DNA of 64,000 nucleotides from Sphingobium fluviale (GTDB lineage Bacteria; Pseudomonadota; Alphaproteobacteria; Sphingomonadales; Sphingomonadaceae): positions 1 through 64,000 of the forward strand of contig NZ_SBKP01000006.1 of NCBI RefSeq assembly GCF_004122115.1, written 5' to 3'. Numbering within the stretch: position 1 is the stretch's first letter; each line of letters starts with the position of its first letter. Positions 48,254-55,554 of the stretch are shown here, in pieces. The notes under the pieces are model-generated. The model was not told the DNA's origin, searched no databases, and saw nothing but the letters and a program-made list of their open reading frames with translations. The position numbers and the translations under genes are program-made.

Positions 48254-48556
48254 TTATTCTCCCGAAAGGGGGGATACCCCCAGCCGCACGCCAAGATCGA
48301 GCGCAGCAAGGACGCTGACGACCGTGTGAATCGTCGGGTTGCCATCCTTGCCGAACGCCTGATAGAGCGCCTGCCTGTTCAAGCCTGTTGCCTGCGCGAT
48401 TTTCGTTGCGTCCTTGATCTTGATGCAATGCAGGATGGCGAGCCGGATATAGGGCAGTTCGCCCGTGCCGAATGCGTCTTGCAGCAGTTCAACAAGATCC
48501 TCGTCGGTCTTGATATACTTCGTTGCATCGAAGGGGTATGTTTTGACAGTGCCCAT
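48254..48556 (-). CDS. HI1420-type antitoxin-like HTH regulator, 100 aa
   Basis: Helix-turn-helix protein whose core (DATKIAQATGLNRQALYQAF, then GNPTIHTVVSVLAALDLGVR) follows the pattern of the HI1420 / HigA-like addiction-module antidote family. Normally a RelE/ParE-like toxin gene lies just upstream. Here the upstream neighbour is a DNA ligase, and no toxin is seen. It may be a lone antitoxin that neutralises a host or phage toxin, or a simple regulator. Confidence 0.8.
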   Translation of the reverse strand: MGTVKTYPFDATKYIKTDEDLVELLQDAFGTGELPYIRLAILHCIKIKDATKIAQATGLNRQALYQAFGKDGNPTIHTVVSVLAALDLGVRLGVSPLSGE

Positions 48557-48566
48557 AATTCACTCC

Positions 48567-49244
48567 TTACGCCACCTTGCGCGTTGCCCAGCCGTTGCGC
48601 TTGTACTTGCGCCAGGCGTTCGACCGCTCGCGCCGGTATAGTCCCATAGGATCCTTGACGACAACGCCCTCCCCGTCCCGTGCCCATATCTCGGCGGCCA
48701 TTTGCTCTACGTCGGCCTGGGTGGCGCACCAGACATCGGGAATAATCGCCACAGGAGGCCCGTCAGGCTCTTTGCCATACGTCCCAGCCCTCCAGGTCCA
48801 CCCGTCATCGTCATCGCTCTGCATTCTCACGAGACGGGTCAGCATGGCCTTGCGCTCATAGAGGGGACGGTCGCAATCGTTCGACTGCCATTCCTCGGCG
48901 TGCAACGTGTCGAACAGGTGCAGGGTGCCACCCTCCGGCGCGCGCAGCCCCTGCCCTATGTGCCGCAGCGTGGCCAGATAGCCGCCCGGCGCGATGAACT
49001 CACCATCAAAGAACAGTGGCCGCCCATAGGCGCGCTCGATCCCGGCGAGGCGGTGCAGAATATGCCCTACCCCGCCGATCTCGATCCCCTCGCGTGTGCG
49101 CAGGGTATAGCCTAAATAATAGGCACGGACGCCATCCATCTTTTGCTCACACATCGCCCCGCCATCGGGCAGGCCGCCGCGCCAATCTCCGGCGAGTTGA
49201 ACTAGCTCCTTCGGTCGGGCCAAAAGGGATGGGTGCTTCTTCAC
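48567..49244 (-). CDS. Minimal ATP-dependent DNA ligase, 225 aa
   Basis: Nucleotidyltransferase motifs are in order: motif I EQKMDGVRAY (Lys35 nucleophile), motif III FFDGEF, motif IV EGVVVKDP and motif V WRKYK near the end. The OB-fold domain that most ligases carry is missing, so it is the catalytic domain only, with about 30 residues before motif I. It could seal nicks in phage DNA or be an accessory repair enzyme. ATP dependence is inferred from the motif I type. Confidence 0.85.
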   Translation of the reverse strand: MKKHPSLLARPKELVQLAGDWRGGLPDGGAMCEQKMDGVRAYYLGYTLRTREGIEIGGVGHILHRLAGIERAYGRPLFFDGEFIAPGGYLATLRHIGQGLRAPEGGTLHLFDTLHAEEWQSNDCDRPLYERKAMLTRLVRMQSDDDDGWTWRAGTYGKEPDGPPVAIIPDVWCATQADVEQMAAEIWARDGEGVVVKDPMGLYRRERSNAWRKYKRNGWATRKVA

Positions 49245-49804
49245 GTCTGGTTGCCATGATTTGGGTGGAAGCCATACCTGACTTCGGCTTCCAATCTAGC
49301 GGACACAGCGTCGGATTTTTTGCGGTAGTAGCCTAATCCTATAGTCCGTCCATCCACGACAATTCCAGCGACCCAGCGGTTGTCACGTTCATTGAAGCAA
49401 ACTCCTGTTTGCCCACTTTTGTTAGTCCTTCTCAACCTCCCATTTCGCATGTTTTCTTTATGGGTAACGCTGCGCAGGTTACTCAAGCGGTTGTTTTGTG
49501 GATTGTGGTCAATGTGATCTATCCAGATTGGATCTTCACCATACGCCATTTTCCACGCAACCCTGTGAGCATGGACGAATTGGCGATTTATGCATCCGCG
49601 CAGATACCCGTATTCAGAAATTGCTGTGAACGCTTCGTTACCCGCATTCTTAGTATTCCAAGCCCGGCAATGACGTACTGCCCCTTGTTTGCAATGACTG
49701 AACATTTCAATCGAACGTTCGAGCCAATACAGCTTGCCAGTTTCCGGCTCATACCGGAGCAGCTTGAGCAATGTCTCTTGATCAGGCAAAGGGTTTGCAG
49801 CCAT
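49241..49804 (-). CDS. HNH endonuclease with AP2 domain, 187 aa
   Basis: An HNH part (HAHRVAWKMAYGEDPIWIDH, then IDHNPQNNRLSNLRSVTHKE) is followed by an AP2-type DNA-binding segment (SGQTGVCFNERDNRWVAGIV), the usual plan of stand-alone phage homing endonucleases. AAGGAGG 5 bases before ATG 49804 is the strongest ribosome site in this region. The gene may be a mobile insertion between the ligase gene and small genes. Confidence 0.88.
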   Translation of the reverse strand: MAANPLPDQETLLKLLRYEPETGKLYWLERSIEMFSHCKQGAVRHCRAWNTKNAGNEAFTAISEYGYLRGCINRQFVHAHRVAWKMAYGEDPIWIDHIDHNPQNNRLSNLRSVTHKENMRNGRLRRTNKSGQTGVCFNERDNRWVAGIVVDGRTIGLGYYRKKSDAVSARLEAEVRYGFHPNHGNQT

Positions 49805-49958
49805 CGAATCCTCCTTACAGGTTCGGTTGGTTAGGACGGGCCGAGCGCTCCAACGCTCAGCTCGTCCGCTCATACTACGAAACAGGGTATGTGTCATTAT
49901 CCATCCCCGCGCGACACTCCCCGCCCGGCCCTAAACCGGGAAAGGGGGTGTTTCGCCT

Positions 49959-50291
49959 TTATTCCTCGTTCTGCCACGGCGTTTCGCGGCTCATGTTGTC
50001 GAGTGACAGCGAGGGAAATTTCTCGCCCTCCTCTTCTTCCTCGTCCGGGTCTTCTATCCATACCCATGCGGCAACCCAAGTCCCGCCCTCGCCCGCGCTG
50101 GTGGCTGGCTCGTCATCAATTTCGATATCGTCGGTGCCGTATCGATCGTTAGCCGCATCACGCATTCCGGGATCCGCTAAGCCATCGCGCGCATTTGTGA
50201 TTATGCCGATCGCCACTGCACAAGCGGCGGGGTCGCGGCTCATGAGTGCATCCTGCACCTTGCCGAGGTTGGCAGTATTGATGAAAGCCAT
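49959..50291 (-). CDS. Hypothetical acidic protein, 110 aa
   Basis: N-terminal helices (MAFINTANLGKVQDALMSRD) and a very acidic C-terminus (DPDEEEEEGEKF). No recognised motif. About 150 bases without a gene follow it, holding a short hairpin (CCGG-CCCTAAA-CCGG) at 49924-49939. Confidence 0.55.
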   Translation of the reverse strand: MAFINTANLGKVQDALMSRDPAACAVAIGIITNARDGLADPGMRDAANDRYGTDDIEIDDEPATSAGEGGTWVAAWVWIEDPDEEEEEGEKFPSLSLDNMSRETPWQNEE

Positions 50292-50294
50292 GGC

Positions 50295-50483
50295 TCAGGC
50301 CTCCTCATACTGTGGAAAATCGCTGTCGGATAAGCTCCAGCTATGATCGCATTCCGTGCAATCCAGCGTGTCCTCGACCTCAGAGATTTCCCAGCTTTGC
50401 GTCATGGCCTGCCAGCGCAAATCCGCCTTCGCATAGATGCCGTTAGTTGTGCCGCAGTTCGGGCATTTCGGTTCGTCGGCCAT
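50295..50483 (-). CDS. Small zinc-ribbon protein, 62 aa
   Basis: Two CxxC pairs (CPNCGTTNG and CTECDHSW) form a classic zinc ribbon. GGAGGA 7 bases before ATG 50483 sets the start. Stands at the head of a sub-block with a conserved leader (TTGAATGGAA) upstream. Confidence 0.65.
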   Translation of the reverse strand: MADEPKCPNCGTTNGIYAKADLRWQAMTQSWEISEVEDTLDCTECDHSWSLSDSDFPQYEEA

Positions 50484-50596
50484 AGTTCCGTCCTCCAATC
50501 TTCCATTCAATCGCCTGCCATCATCAGCGAGCGCGCGGCGAGTGCGCCCGGACGTGCCCCCTTATTTCCACCAAAAGGGGGGGGGGCACGTTTCGG

Positions 50597-50848
50597 CTAT
50601 TGTCTCAATTCGGCCAGCAATTCGTCATCGGTCATCGCCGCTATGTCATCGGGCATAGGGCCATCTATGGCGCTTGTTAGGGCCATGATATTGGCATGAT
50701 GGGCGGCGGTTGCTGCCTTGGCGCGCCGCTTCAAAGGGCCGGACGCAATGCCAGCAACAAGGCGGGCGCTTTCCAGTCTGGCCAGCTCCGATTCGCGAAA
50801 GGCGATTGCATCCGCGCGGGATAGTGTGGCGGGATCAATGCGCGTCAT
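50597..50848 (-). CDS. Hypothetical helical protein, 83 aa
   Basis: Ala/Arg-rich helices (MTRIDPATLSRADAIAFRES) and an acidic end (MTDDELLAELRQ). The start follows the upstream stop by 3 bases. After it comes a 113-base gap with a run of 10 G (50577-50586). Confidence 0.55.
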   Translation of the reverse strand: MTRIDPATLSRADAIAFRESELARLESARLVAGIASGPLKRRAKAATAAHHANIMALTSAIDGPMPDDIAAMTDDELLAELRQ

Positions 50849-50851
50849 GGC

Positions 50852-51145
50852 TCAATACTCCGTTACAGTTAGGCCATGCGCCGCGCTCAATTCGGCGGCA
50901 TAGGCGCGCGCTTGTTCCAGCGTGTCGCGGTCAGCGATGCACATTGCGCCCGCCAGCCCATTGGGATCGGCTGGCCATTCTGGCGTAAAGTGGAAATAGA
51001 CGGACCAAAAGTCCGCGCCCACGCCATCGCTAACCCACTCGGTTGCGTCTCCGTCATCCGTGCAACCGGCTATCTCTATCGCGTCCACTTGTGAGGCAAG
51101 GCGCGTTATCTCCGCGCTTTCCTCGGTCCATTCATATGTTGCCAT
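50852..51145 (-). CDS. Hypothetical acidic protein, 97 aa
   Basis: Product MATYEWTEESAEITRLASQV onward, with a mixed alpha/beta pattern (CTDDGDATEWVSDGVGADFW) and net negative charge. Preceded by the TTGAATGGAAAGGG leader. Small acidic phage proteins can be anti-restriction or DNA-mimic proteins, but there is no direct evidence. Confidence 0.55.
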   Translation of the reverse strand: MATYEWTEESAEITRLASQVDAIEIAGCTDDGDATEWVSDGVGADFWSVYFHFTPEWPADPNGLAGAMCIADRDTLEQARAYAAELSAAHGLTVTEY

Positions 51146-51228
51146 AGCCTGCCCTTTCCATTCAATTCGGCACTAGCGCCACCATAGAGCCGGACGGGCG
51201 AACGCGCCCGGCGCTATAAGGCGTTAGA

Positions 51229-51477
51229 TCAACGCGCGATAAGGGAAACGGCGACCGAAAGAGCGGCTAGGCCAATGCCTGCCAAAGCCGCCGCCGCTGT
51301 CCATATGGTAGCGGTTAGGTCCGCCTTCATAGCGGCAAGGGATTGGCTCAGCTCCTCTTTGGTCACATGCGTTTCTATAGCGCCTTGCAGCTCTTGCGCC
51401 AAGGCCTCGCTTTGCTTGGCAGGCAAGCCCGCCGCCTTAAGCCGGTTCATCGCTGCTATGGGGTTGTATGCGGTCAT
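51229..51477 (-). CDS. Membrane-tethered coiled-coil protein (DUF1640-like), 82 aa
   Basis: A helix (SEALAQELQGAIETHVTKEE) followed by one membrane span at the C-terminus (AAALAGIGLAALSVAVSLIA). This plan resembles the DUF1640 family. It overlaps the 32-aa gene upstream by 4 bases. Function unknown. Confidence 0.6.
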   Translation of the reverse strand: MTAYNPIAAMNRLKAAGLPAKQSEALAQELQGAIETHVTKEELSQSLAAMKADLTATIWTAAAALAGIGLAALSVAVSLIAR

Positions 51478-51572
51478 ATCAGAAACGCTCCTATAATGAT
51501 CGCCGCAAGGGCAAGCGCCGCGCCAGTGTCATGGCGTAGGCAGTGGAGGGCTAGGGATAGGGGGCGGCTCAT
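51474..51572 (-). CDS. Membrane microprotein, 32 aa
   Basis: Short protein starting MSRPLSLALHCLRHD with a hydrophobic end (ALALAAIIIGAFLI). ATGA overlaps on both sides fix the boundaries. Overlap with translated neighbours makes it likely to be expressed. Confidence 0.5.
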   Translation of the reverse strand: MSRPLSLALHCLRHDTGAALALAAIIIGAFLI

Positions 51573-51802
51573 TGTGCCAGCTCCACGCGCCAAAAGCCGC
51601 GCCGCTTATGAGCAATGAATGCACTATAGTCTTTGCCCTTCATCGCTTCATGCACGCGCCTTATTGCAGCAATGTCGCGCCCGAAACTAACGTCTTGCCA
51701 ATGGCGTTGCGGGAATAGGCCATAAAGCCATATGTGCTGGATAGCTTGCGCTGGCGTCTCATAGATTGCGCCCTTTGGGGCTTTGACGTTGACGTGCATC
51801 AT
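51569..51802 (-). CDS. Hypothetical protein, 77 aa
   Basis: Basic aromatic protein (MMHVNVKAPKGAIYETPAQA, then HKRRGFWRVELAQ). GGGGGAAGA lies before ATGATG; the first ATG overlaps the stop of the previous gene. No family recognised. Confidence 0.55.
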   Translation of the reverse strand: MMHVNVKAPKGAIYETPAQAIQHIWLYGLFPQRHWQDVSFGRDIAAIRRVHEAMKGKDYSAFIAHKRRGFWRVELAQ

Positions 51803-52041
51803 TCTTCCCCCTGCCAGTATGTCGCCCACATATAGCCTAGCACGTCACGGGACGGCATAGACGGGCGAGCGGCTTCCATATTGTCAAGCTCTTGGCGGAA
51901 TTGGCTGGCGTCATCGTCTTGCACAAATACAGACCACGGCGCGCCGTCTTCATTGCCATGATTGATTAGCTCATAAGCCAGGCCATTACCTGAGCTGATA
52001 AGCTCATATGGCCCGGCCTTCATGATTGTGATTGATTGCAT
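51799..52041 (-). CDS. First gene of accessory operon 1, hypothetical, 80 aa
   Basis: Product MQSITIMKAGPYELISSGNG onward, with an acidic middle (QDDDASQFRQELDNMEAA). GGAAAGAGA precedes the ATG. It is the first gene after the AT-rich control region 52200-52300. Codon use looks more AT-ending than in the late genes. Confidence 0.55.
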   Translation of the reverse strand: MQSITIMKAGPYELISSGNGLAYELINHGNEDGAPWSVFVQDDDASQFRQELDNMEAARPSMPSRDVLGYMWATYWQGEE

Positions 52042-52199
52042 GTTGCGTCTCTTTCCATTCCATAACCGCTTGGCCGGTTAGTCTGTTTAATGTGCCAGCT
52101 TCACAACCTGGCTAGGGGCTTGCCGTCCATCCCGTTTGTCCGCCTAATCCTTCACAAGTCCCTGCGCCTTGCTTTTCCATCCGGCCTGTTATGGCGACA

Positions 52200-52310
52200 A
52201 CCTCGAACCGGACATGCCACTATAAATATAAGCGCAATCGTTAAATGCAAGTAAATAATGCAAGGATATATGCAAATAATTGCGGGTCCTACTTCGGCGG
52301 TTCTAAAGTA
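52200..52310 (-). promoter_or_regulatory. AT-rich control region of accessory operon 1
   Basis: Within the 410-base gap 52042-52451 an AT-rich segment has three copies of ATGCAA (52232-52277) and, on the minus strand, TTGCAT with TATATT/TATAGT-like boxes downstream. This is the only strongly AT-rich stretch in the right half, so it probably holds the promoter for 52041 down to 47340. The repeats may be regulator sites. The rest of the gap shows no gene. Confidence 0.5.
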
Positions 52311-52390
52311 GTAAGCGCATAGGGAGCCCGTTTTTCATCTCTGATGTAGTTTTATTACTTCGCGATTGTTTGGGCTTCGACCTCAGGCAC

Positions 52391-52413
52391 AAAAAATGCC
52401 GCACAGAGGCGGC
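52391..52413 (-). terminator. Terminator of accessory operon 2
   Basis: On the minus strand GCCGC-CTCTGT-GCGGC is followed by ATTTTTT. It lies about 40 bases after the stop of the gene at 52452 and separates the two accessory operons. Confidence 0.8.
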
Positions 52414-52451
52414 GTAATTCGGCTTCCAAGTTTCTGCTCAATAGGTGGGGC

Positions 52452-52709
52452 CTATCGCTCCGTCCCCTGTGCAAGATTGATGTTCACATTGGCTGGTGGC
52501 CTCTCAAGATCCCCGGCCAGTCGGCTTACCAGCAGATCGAACACTGTCTGGCGATCGGCTAATATGTTCGCTGACTGCCACGCGAGCAACTTGCCGTCCT
52601 TGTGCGCCTTCACTGTAGCGAAGGAGCGCTCGCCCACCTGCCACGTCTTGTATGTGCCGGTGAAGCCGTGAGCGCGGGCAAGGTTGCGGAGGGCAGAATC
52701 GTCGATCAT
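52452..52709 (-). CDS. Hypothetical protein, 85 aa
   Basis: Starts MIDDSALRNLARAHGFTGTY; the middle (TVKAHKDGKLLAWQSANILA) is mixed alpha/beta. Last gene of accessory operon 2, just before its terminator. No family recognised. Confidence 0.55.
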   Translation of the reverse strand: MIDDSALRNLARAHGFTGTYKTWQVGERSFATVKAHKDGKLLAWQSANILADRQTVFDLLVSRLAGDLERPPANVNINLAQGTER

Positions 52710-52740
52710 GGGGAGAGGTTATCATCAGCCAAGCTTATCC

Positions 52741-53130
52741 TCACTCCCCTATCTGGGCTAGGCGCCTATATTCACCGGACTCGATGTCGTTGGCGTTCAA
52801 CCGACATGTAACTGCGCTACTGGTAGCACCTGCCCATTCCGCTAATTTGCCTTCTTTCCGCGACTCTGCCGCTGTCGCAAGTAAGCGGATCTCTTTCGAT
52901 CGTAGCCAATTCACCAATTCCTCCTTCTCCTTATCCCGAATGGATTGCCCGATCGCGTCAAGCACCGCCTTGGATACCAGGGGTAAATCGACAGAACCCC
53001 CTGTTGTCATCATGAGGCGGGTCAGATCTTCTTCGCCTTTCTCAAACTCGTAGAGATATCCCTGGCTGCGGATTTCGCCTTGGATCGCGCGGGATATTAG
53101 TTCGATCAGCGCTTCCTGAGACACCTTCAT
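52741..53130 (-). CDS. Hypothetical helical protein, 129 aa
   Basis: Helical, charged protein (MKVSQEALIELISRAIQGEI, then SIRDKEKEELVNWLRSKEIR). The start codons GTG ATG are adjacent; the ATG at 53130 overlaps the stop of the 24-aa gene. No recognised domain. Confidence 0.6.
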   Translation of the reverse strand: MKVSQEALIELISRAIQGEIRSQGYLYEFEKGEEDLTRLMMTTGGSVDLPLVSKAVLDAIGQSIRDKEKEELVNWLRSKEIRLLATAAESRKEGKLAEWAGATSSAVTCRLNANDIESGEYRRLAQIGE

Positions 53131-53204
53131 CACGCACCATAACCTTTCTGTTCAAGCCAGCACAGGGCAGCGATACAGGCTGCTAGGGTGATGACCGTAC
53201 TCAT
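53130..53204 (-). CDS. Possible membrane microprotein, 24 aa
   Basis: MSTVITLAACIAALCWLEQK and a few more residues: one short hydrophobic helix. GGAGCAGAA precedes the ATG (the same sequence as before the next upstream gene), and both ends overlap neighbours as ATGA. Too short for any homology test by eye. Confidence 0.45.
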   Translation of the reverse strand: MSTVITLAACIAALCWLEQKGYGA

Positions 53205-53440
53205 TTCTGCTCCATTCCGATCACACGCTCGGCAAAGCACGCCGTCAGGATCAGGAGTAGTCCGACCGGCGCATTAAGCCATCCTGCACCGTGAAGCGCA
53301 ATCCAAAGCATGAGCAGGCCGACCGTGCAAGATACGGCGCTACAAAGGTTGCGAAGAGCCAGTGTGGCGAGATAGCGCCCGCGAGACTTTGCTGCGCGCC
53401 AATCCCCAAGCAGGACTTTCAATTCCGCCCCATCTGTCAT
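53201..53440 (-). CDS. Two-span membrane protein, 79 aa
   Basis: A charged start (MTDGAELKVLLGDWRAAKSR) is followed by two membrane segments (LCSAVSCTVGLLMLWIAL and NAPVGLLLILTACFAE). GGAGGAG lies before ATG 53440. Function unknown. Confidence 0.6.
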   Translation of the reverse strand: MTDGAELKVLLGDWRAAKSRGRYLATLALRNLCSAVSCTVGLLMLWIALHGAGWLNAPVGLLLILTACFAERVIGMEQK

Positions 53441-53862
53441 TTCTGCTCCTCCTGCAATATTGCGCGCACGGCAGTATATCCTGTTTTCTCGCTCCATATT
53501 TCGTGACACTCTCTCACTGCTTCATTAGGCTCAGCGATGGTGCCGCAAATCATGCACTCTTTATGAGTATACGGCTTACGGGCCATATCTGACCATCTTA
53601 CAGGCGAGCCATCATCAGGTATCCGCCACTCCCAACCACCGCCAACATAACGCCAGTCGTGGCCATCAATGACCATTCTGATATCGATCCTGTCGGCAAG
53701 GCTCGCTATAGTGGCTGGGTCGGTCATGGGCATATATCGTCTCCATCGCTCCCGCCGTCTGCCGCACAGCACAGAAGGATCAAAAATAGCGCGCCTGATC
53801 TGGCCAAAAGCCTGTAATTGCGCACGAATGAAATCCTGCCGCTGCTTCTCAAACCACGCCAT
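53437..53862 (-). CDS. Hypothetical protein, 141 aa
   Basis: A basic N-terminus (FIRAQLQAFGQIRRAIFDPS) is followed by a Trp-rich middle (GHDWRYVGGGWEWRIPDDGS) and a Cys-containing end (KECMICGTIAEPNEAVREC) that could bind zinc. The start overlaps the upstream stop as GTGATG. No family recognised. Confidence 0.6.
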   Translation of the reverse strand: MAWFEKQRQDFIRAQLQAFGQIRRAIFDPSVLCGRRRERWRRYMPMTDPATIASLADRIDIRMVIDGHDWRYVGGGWEWRIPDDGSPVRWSDMARKPYTHKECMICGTIAEPNEAVRECHEIWSEKTGYTAVRAILQEEQK

Positions 53863-54293
53863 CACCCCACCTCATTTTGTGTAAGGAGTGCGCGGCGGCG
53901 GGCGTGCCATCCAGCGGAGTATTCTAAGCGAACGCTTGTTGTTCCTGCATCGCGCAGTAACTCCTCCAACCCAGCCACGCGGTCGCGTAGTTGGGCTATG
54001 GTGGCTTCGGCGGATTGCGCTCGTGCCCGCTCCTTATTGAGCGCATTATTGCAACGCCTGTAGTGCATCTGGCCAAGCTCCACCTCCTCCCGCAGCGCAT
54101 CAAGCTCGGCGGATTGGGTGGCTGACGCATGCATCTGCAATATTCTATTAGCCTCGTCGCAGATGGGAGACATTACAGCAAAACCCTCTTTGTCGAACCA
54201 CCCCCCATGATTGCTCGCCAATAGGCACACATGCGAGATAAAATTGTAGACGTCTTCCGGTAAAGCCGTCGCTGCGGCATCACTTACTTCCAT
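53862..54293 (-). CDS. Coiled-coil hypothetical protein, 143 aa
   Basis: Starts MEVSDAAATALPEDVYNFIS; the second half is a coiled coil (SAELDALREEVELGQMHYRR, then ATIAQLRDRVAGLEELLRDA). AAAGGA before ATG 54293 sets the start. No known role. Confidence 0.6.
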   Translation of the reverse strand: MEVSDAAATALPEDVYNFISHVCLLASNHGGWFDKEGFAVMSPICDEANRILQMHASATQSAELDALREEVELGQMHYRRCNNALNKERARAQSAEATIAQLRDRVAGLEELLRDAGTTSVRLEYSAGWHARRRALLTQNEVG

Positions 54294-54465
54294 GATCGTT
54301 CCTTTCTGTGAGGCGGCGGGCCTCCTGCTGTTGTGCCCATTCAAGAGCGCCCTCATAATCGCCGTCGATGTCATGGCTATCGTCGTCCCATTCAGACGCT
54401 AGGACGAATGTCAGGCAATCAATGATCGCGATGAGCTTGCGCCTGCTGAGACGCTTCCCGCTCAC
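54280..54465 (-). CDS. Hypothetical protein, 61 aa
   Basis: Basic start (MSGKRLSRRKLIAIIDCLTF) and acidic middle (SEWDDDSHDIDGDYEGALEW). Overlaps the next gene's start by 14 bases and the previous stop by 4. Unknown function. Confidence 0.55.
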   Translation of the reverse strand: MSGKRLSRRKLIAIIDCLTFVLASEWDDDSHDIDGDYEGALEWAQQQEARRLTERNDHGSK

Positions 54466-54935
54466 CCCTCGCCTCCTTGGAGTGTTGCGAGAGCGCGTAA
54501 GCTCGCTGCGGTAAGGGCTAGAGCGGGGGCAGCTGCATTACCTCCTTCGCAATCAAACTGTGGTTCTTCGCCAACTTCACGGTCGATGACAGCCCACGTA
54601 ACAGGGCCAGCGATCTCAGCATGCCATTCCCGATCCTGTGCGGATCTGAAGTCGCTCGGGCAATAGTTTAGGCCAGCCAGCCACCACCCTTCCGGCACAA
54701 GCGTCAGGGCAGCGTCTATAGATTTCGTATAAGGCTCACAGCTCCAGAAGCTATGCGGACCGATCGCGAACGTGCCCGCATCGATTGCAGCGCATGGCCG
54801 GAATGCCCCCTCCGGCACAACGCCAACGGCTATAGCAATCTCCGCATCTGTCTCCCGGCACGGCCCCGATAGCGCCTCAACGCGCCGCGCCAACTCCTCC
54901 AGCCTGTCGCTCAAGGTTGCTGTGGGGGCGGTCAT
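54462..54935 (-). CDS. Phage ABA-sandwich-like protein, 157 aa
   Basis: The phrase YTKSIDAALTLVPEGWW (residues about 68-84) marks a family of small phage proteins sometimes called the phage ABA sandwich domain. The N-terminal 35 residues form a helix (LSDRLEELARRVEALSGPCR). GGAGAG before ATG 54935 is preferred over a Met four codons earlier. Biochemical role unknown. Confidence 0.65.
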   Translation of the reverse strand: MTAPTATLSDRLEELARRVEALSGPCRETDAEIAIAVGVVPEGAFRPCAAIDAGTFAIGPHSFWSCEPYTKSIDAALTLVPEGWWLAGLNYCPSDFRSAQDREWHAEIAGPVTWAVIDREVGEEPQFDCEGGNAAAPALALTAASLRALATLQGGEG

Positions 54936-55531
54936 GCGGCTCTCCATAAAATGGGTTTCTGGTCTTTTGGGATGCGATGCTTGCCGCGAGCCATAGGGTG
55001 GGTAGGCGCACCGCTTTTTGTGGTTCCCCAGCACCAGAGATCGGGGTAAGGCGCCTCGCCGCTCTGAATTTCCTCAACGACATGCTCGATCCAGTCTTGA
55101 TCCCAAGCGATGTTGCCCCAGCAGACAAATACCTGATCTGCGCGCTTGGCAGCGGCAACCAATTCGGACAGGTTAGCGTAGACGATCTCATCGCGCGCCG
55201 CCCAATCTGGTCCATTGTTTTGCCAGTCAGCCCAGCGGCGACATTCCGATGGGTCGGATGACACTTTGGACCAAAGGTTCATCGCGTCGTAACCACCGAA
55301 GCCGAACAGGCGGAACCACGCATTCCACCAGAGCGACGTTGGGTCGTCCCGTTCATGTCCCGCGTTGGATGGGTTGCAGCCTATCACAAGCGCATGTGGA
55401 CCCGGCCCCCAATTACGGGTAAGGCGGCGGCGGATGCCTGGCTCAGGGAAATATGCTGACCTTTGCAGAACAGCTTCCCCGAACAGATTCACCTCGTCGG
55501 TCATTCCTAAAGGGGCTTTCCTTGCTGTCAT
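54932..55531 (-). CDS. DUF1643 family protein, 199 aa
   Basis: RRRLTRNWGPGPHALVIGCN, followed by PSNAGHERDDPTSLWWNAW, is the signature opening of DUF1643, a family common in phages and plasmids whose enzymatic activity is not established. The fold is thought to be related to uracil-DNA glycosylase-like proteins. AAAGG before ATG 55531 fixes the start. Confidence 0.85.
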   Translation of the reverse strand: MTARKAPLGMTDEVNLFGEAVLQRSAYFPEPGIRRRLTRNWGPGPHALVIGCNPSNAGHERDDPTSLWWNAWFRLFGFGGYDAMNLWSKVSSDPSECRRWADWQNNGPDWAARDEIVYANLSELVAAAKRADQVFVCWGNIAWDQDWIEHVVEEIQSGEAPYPDLWCWGTTKSGAPTHPMARGKHRIPKDQKPILWRAA

Positions 55532-55554
55532 GTTAGTGCCTTTCTGGGGGTGGG

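Noticed and set aside
52042-52451. A tRNA or small structured RNA gene in the 410-base gap
   Set aside because: No cloverleaf, CCA end or T-loop consensus was found by eye. A terminator and AT-rich promoter explain the visible structure.
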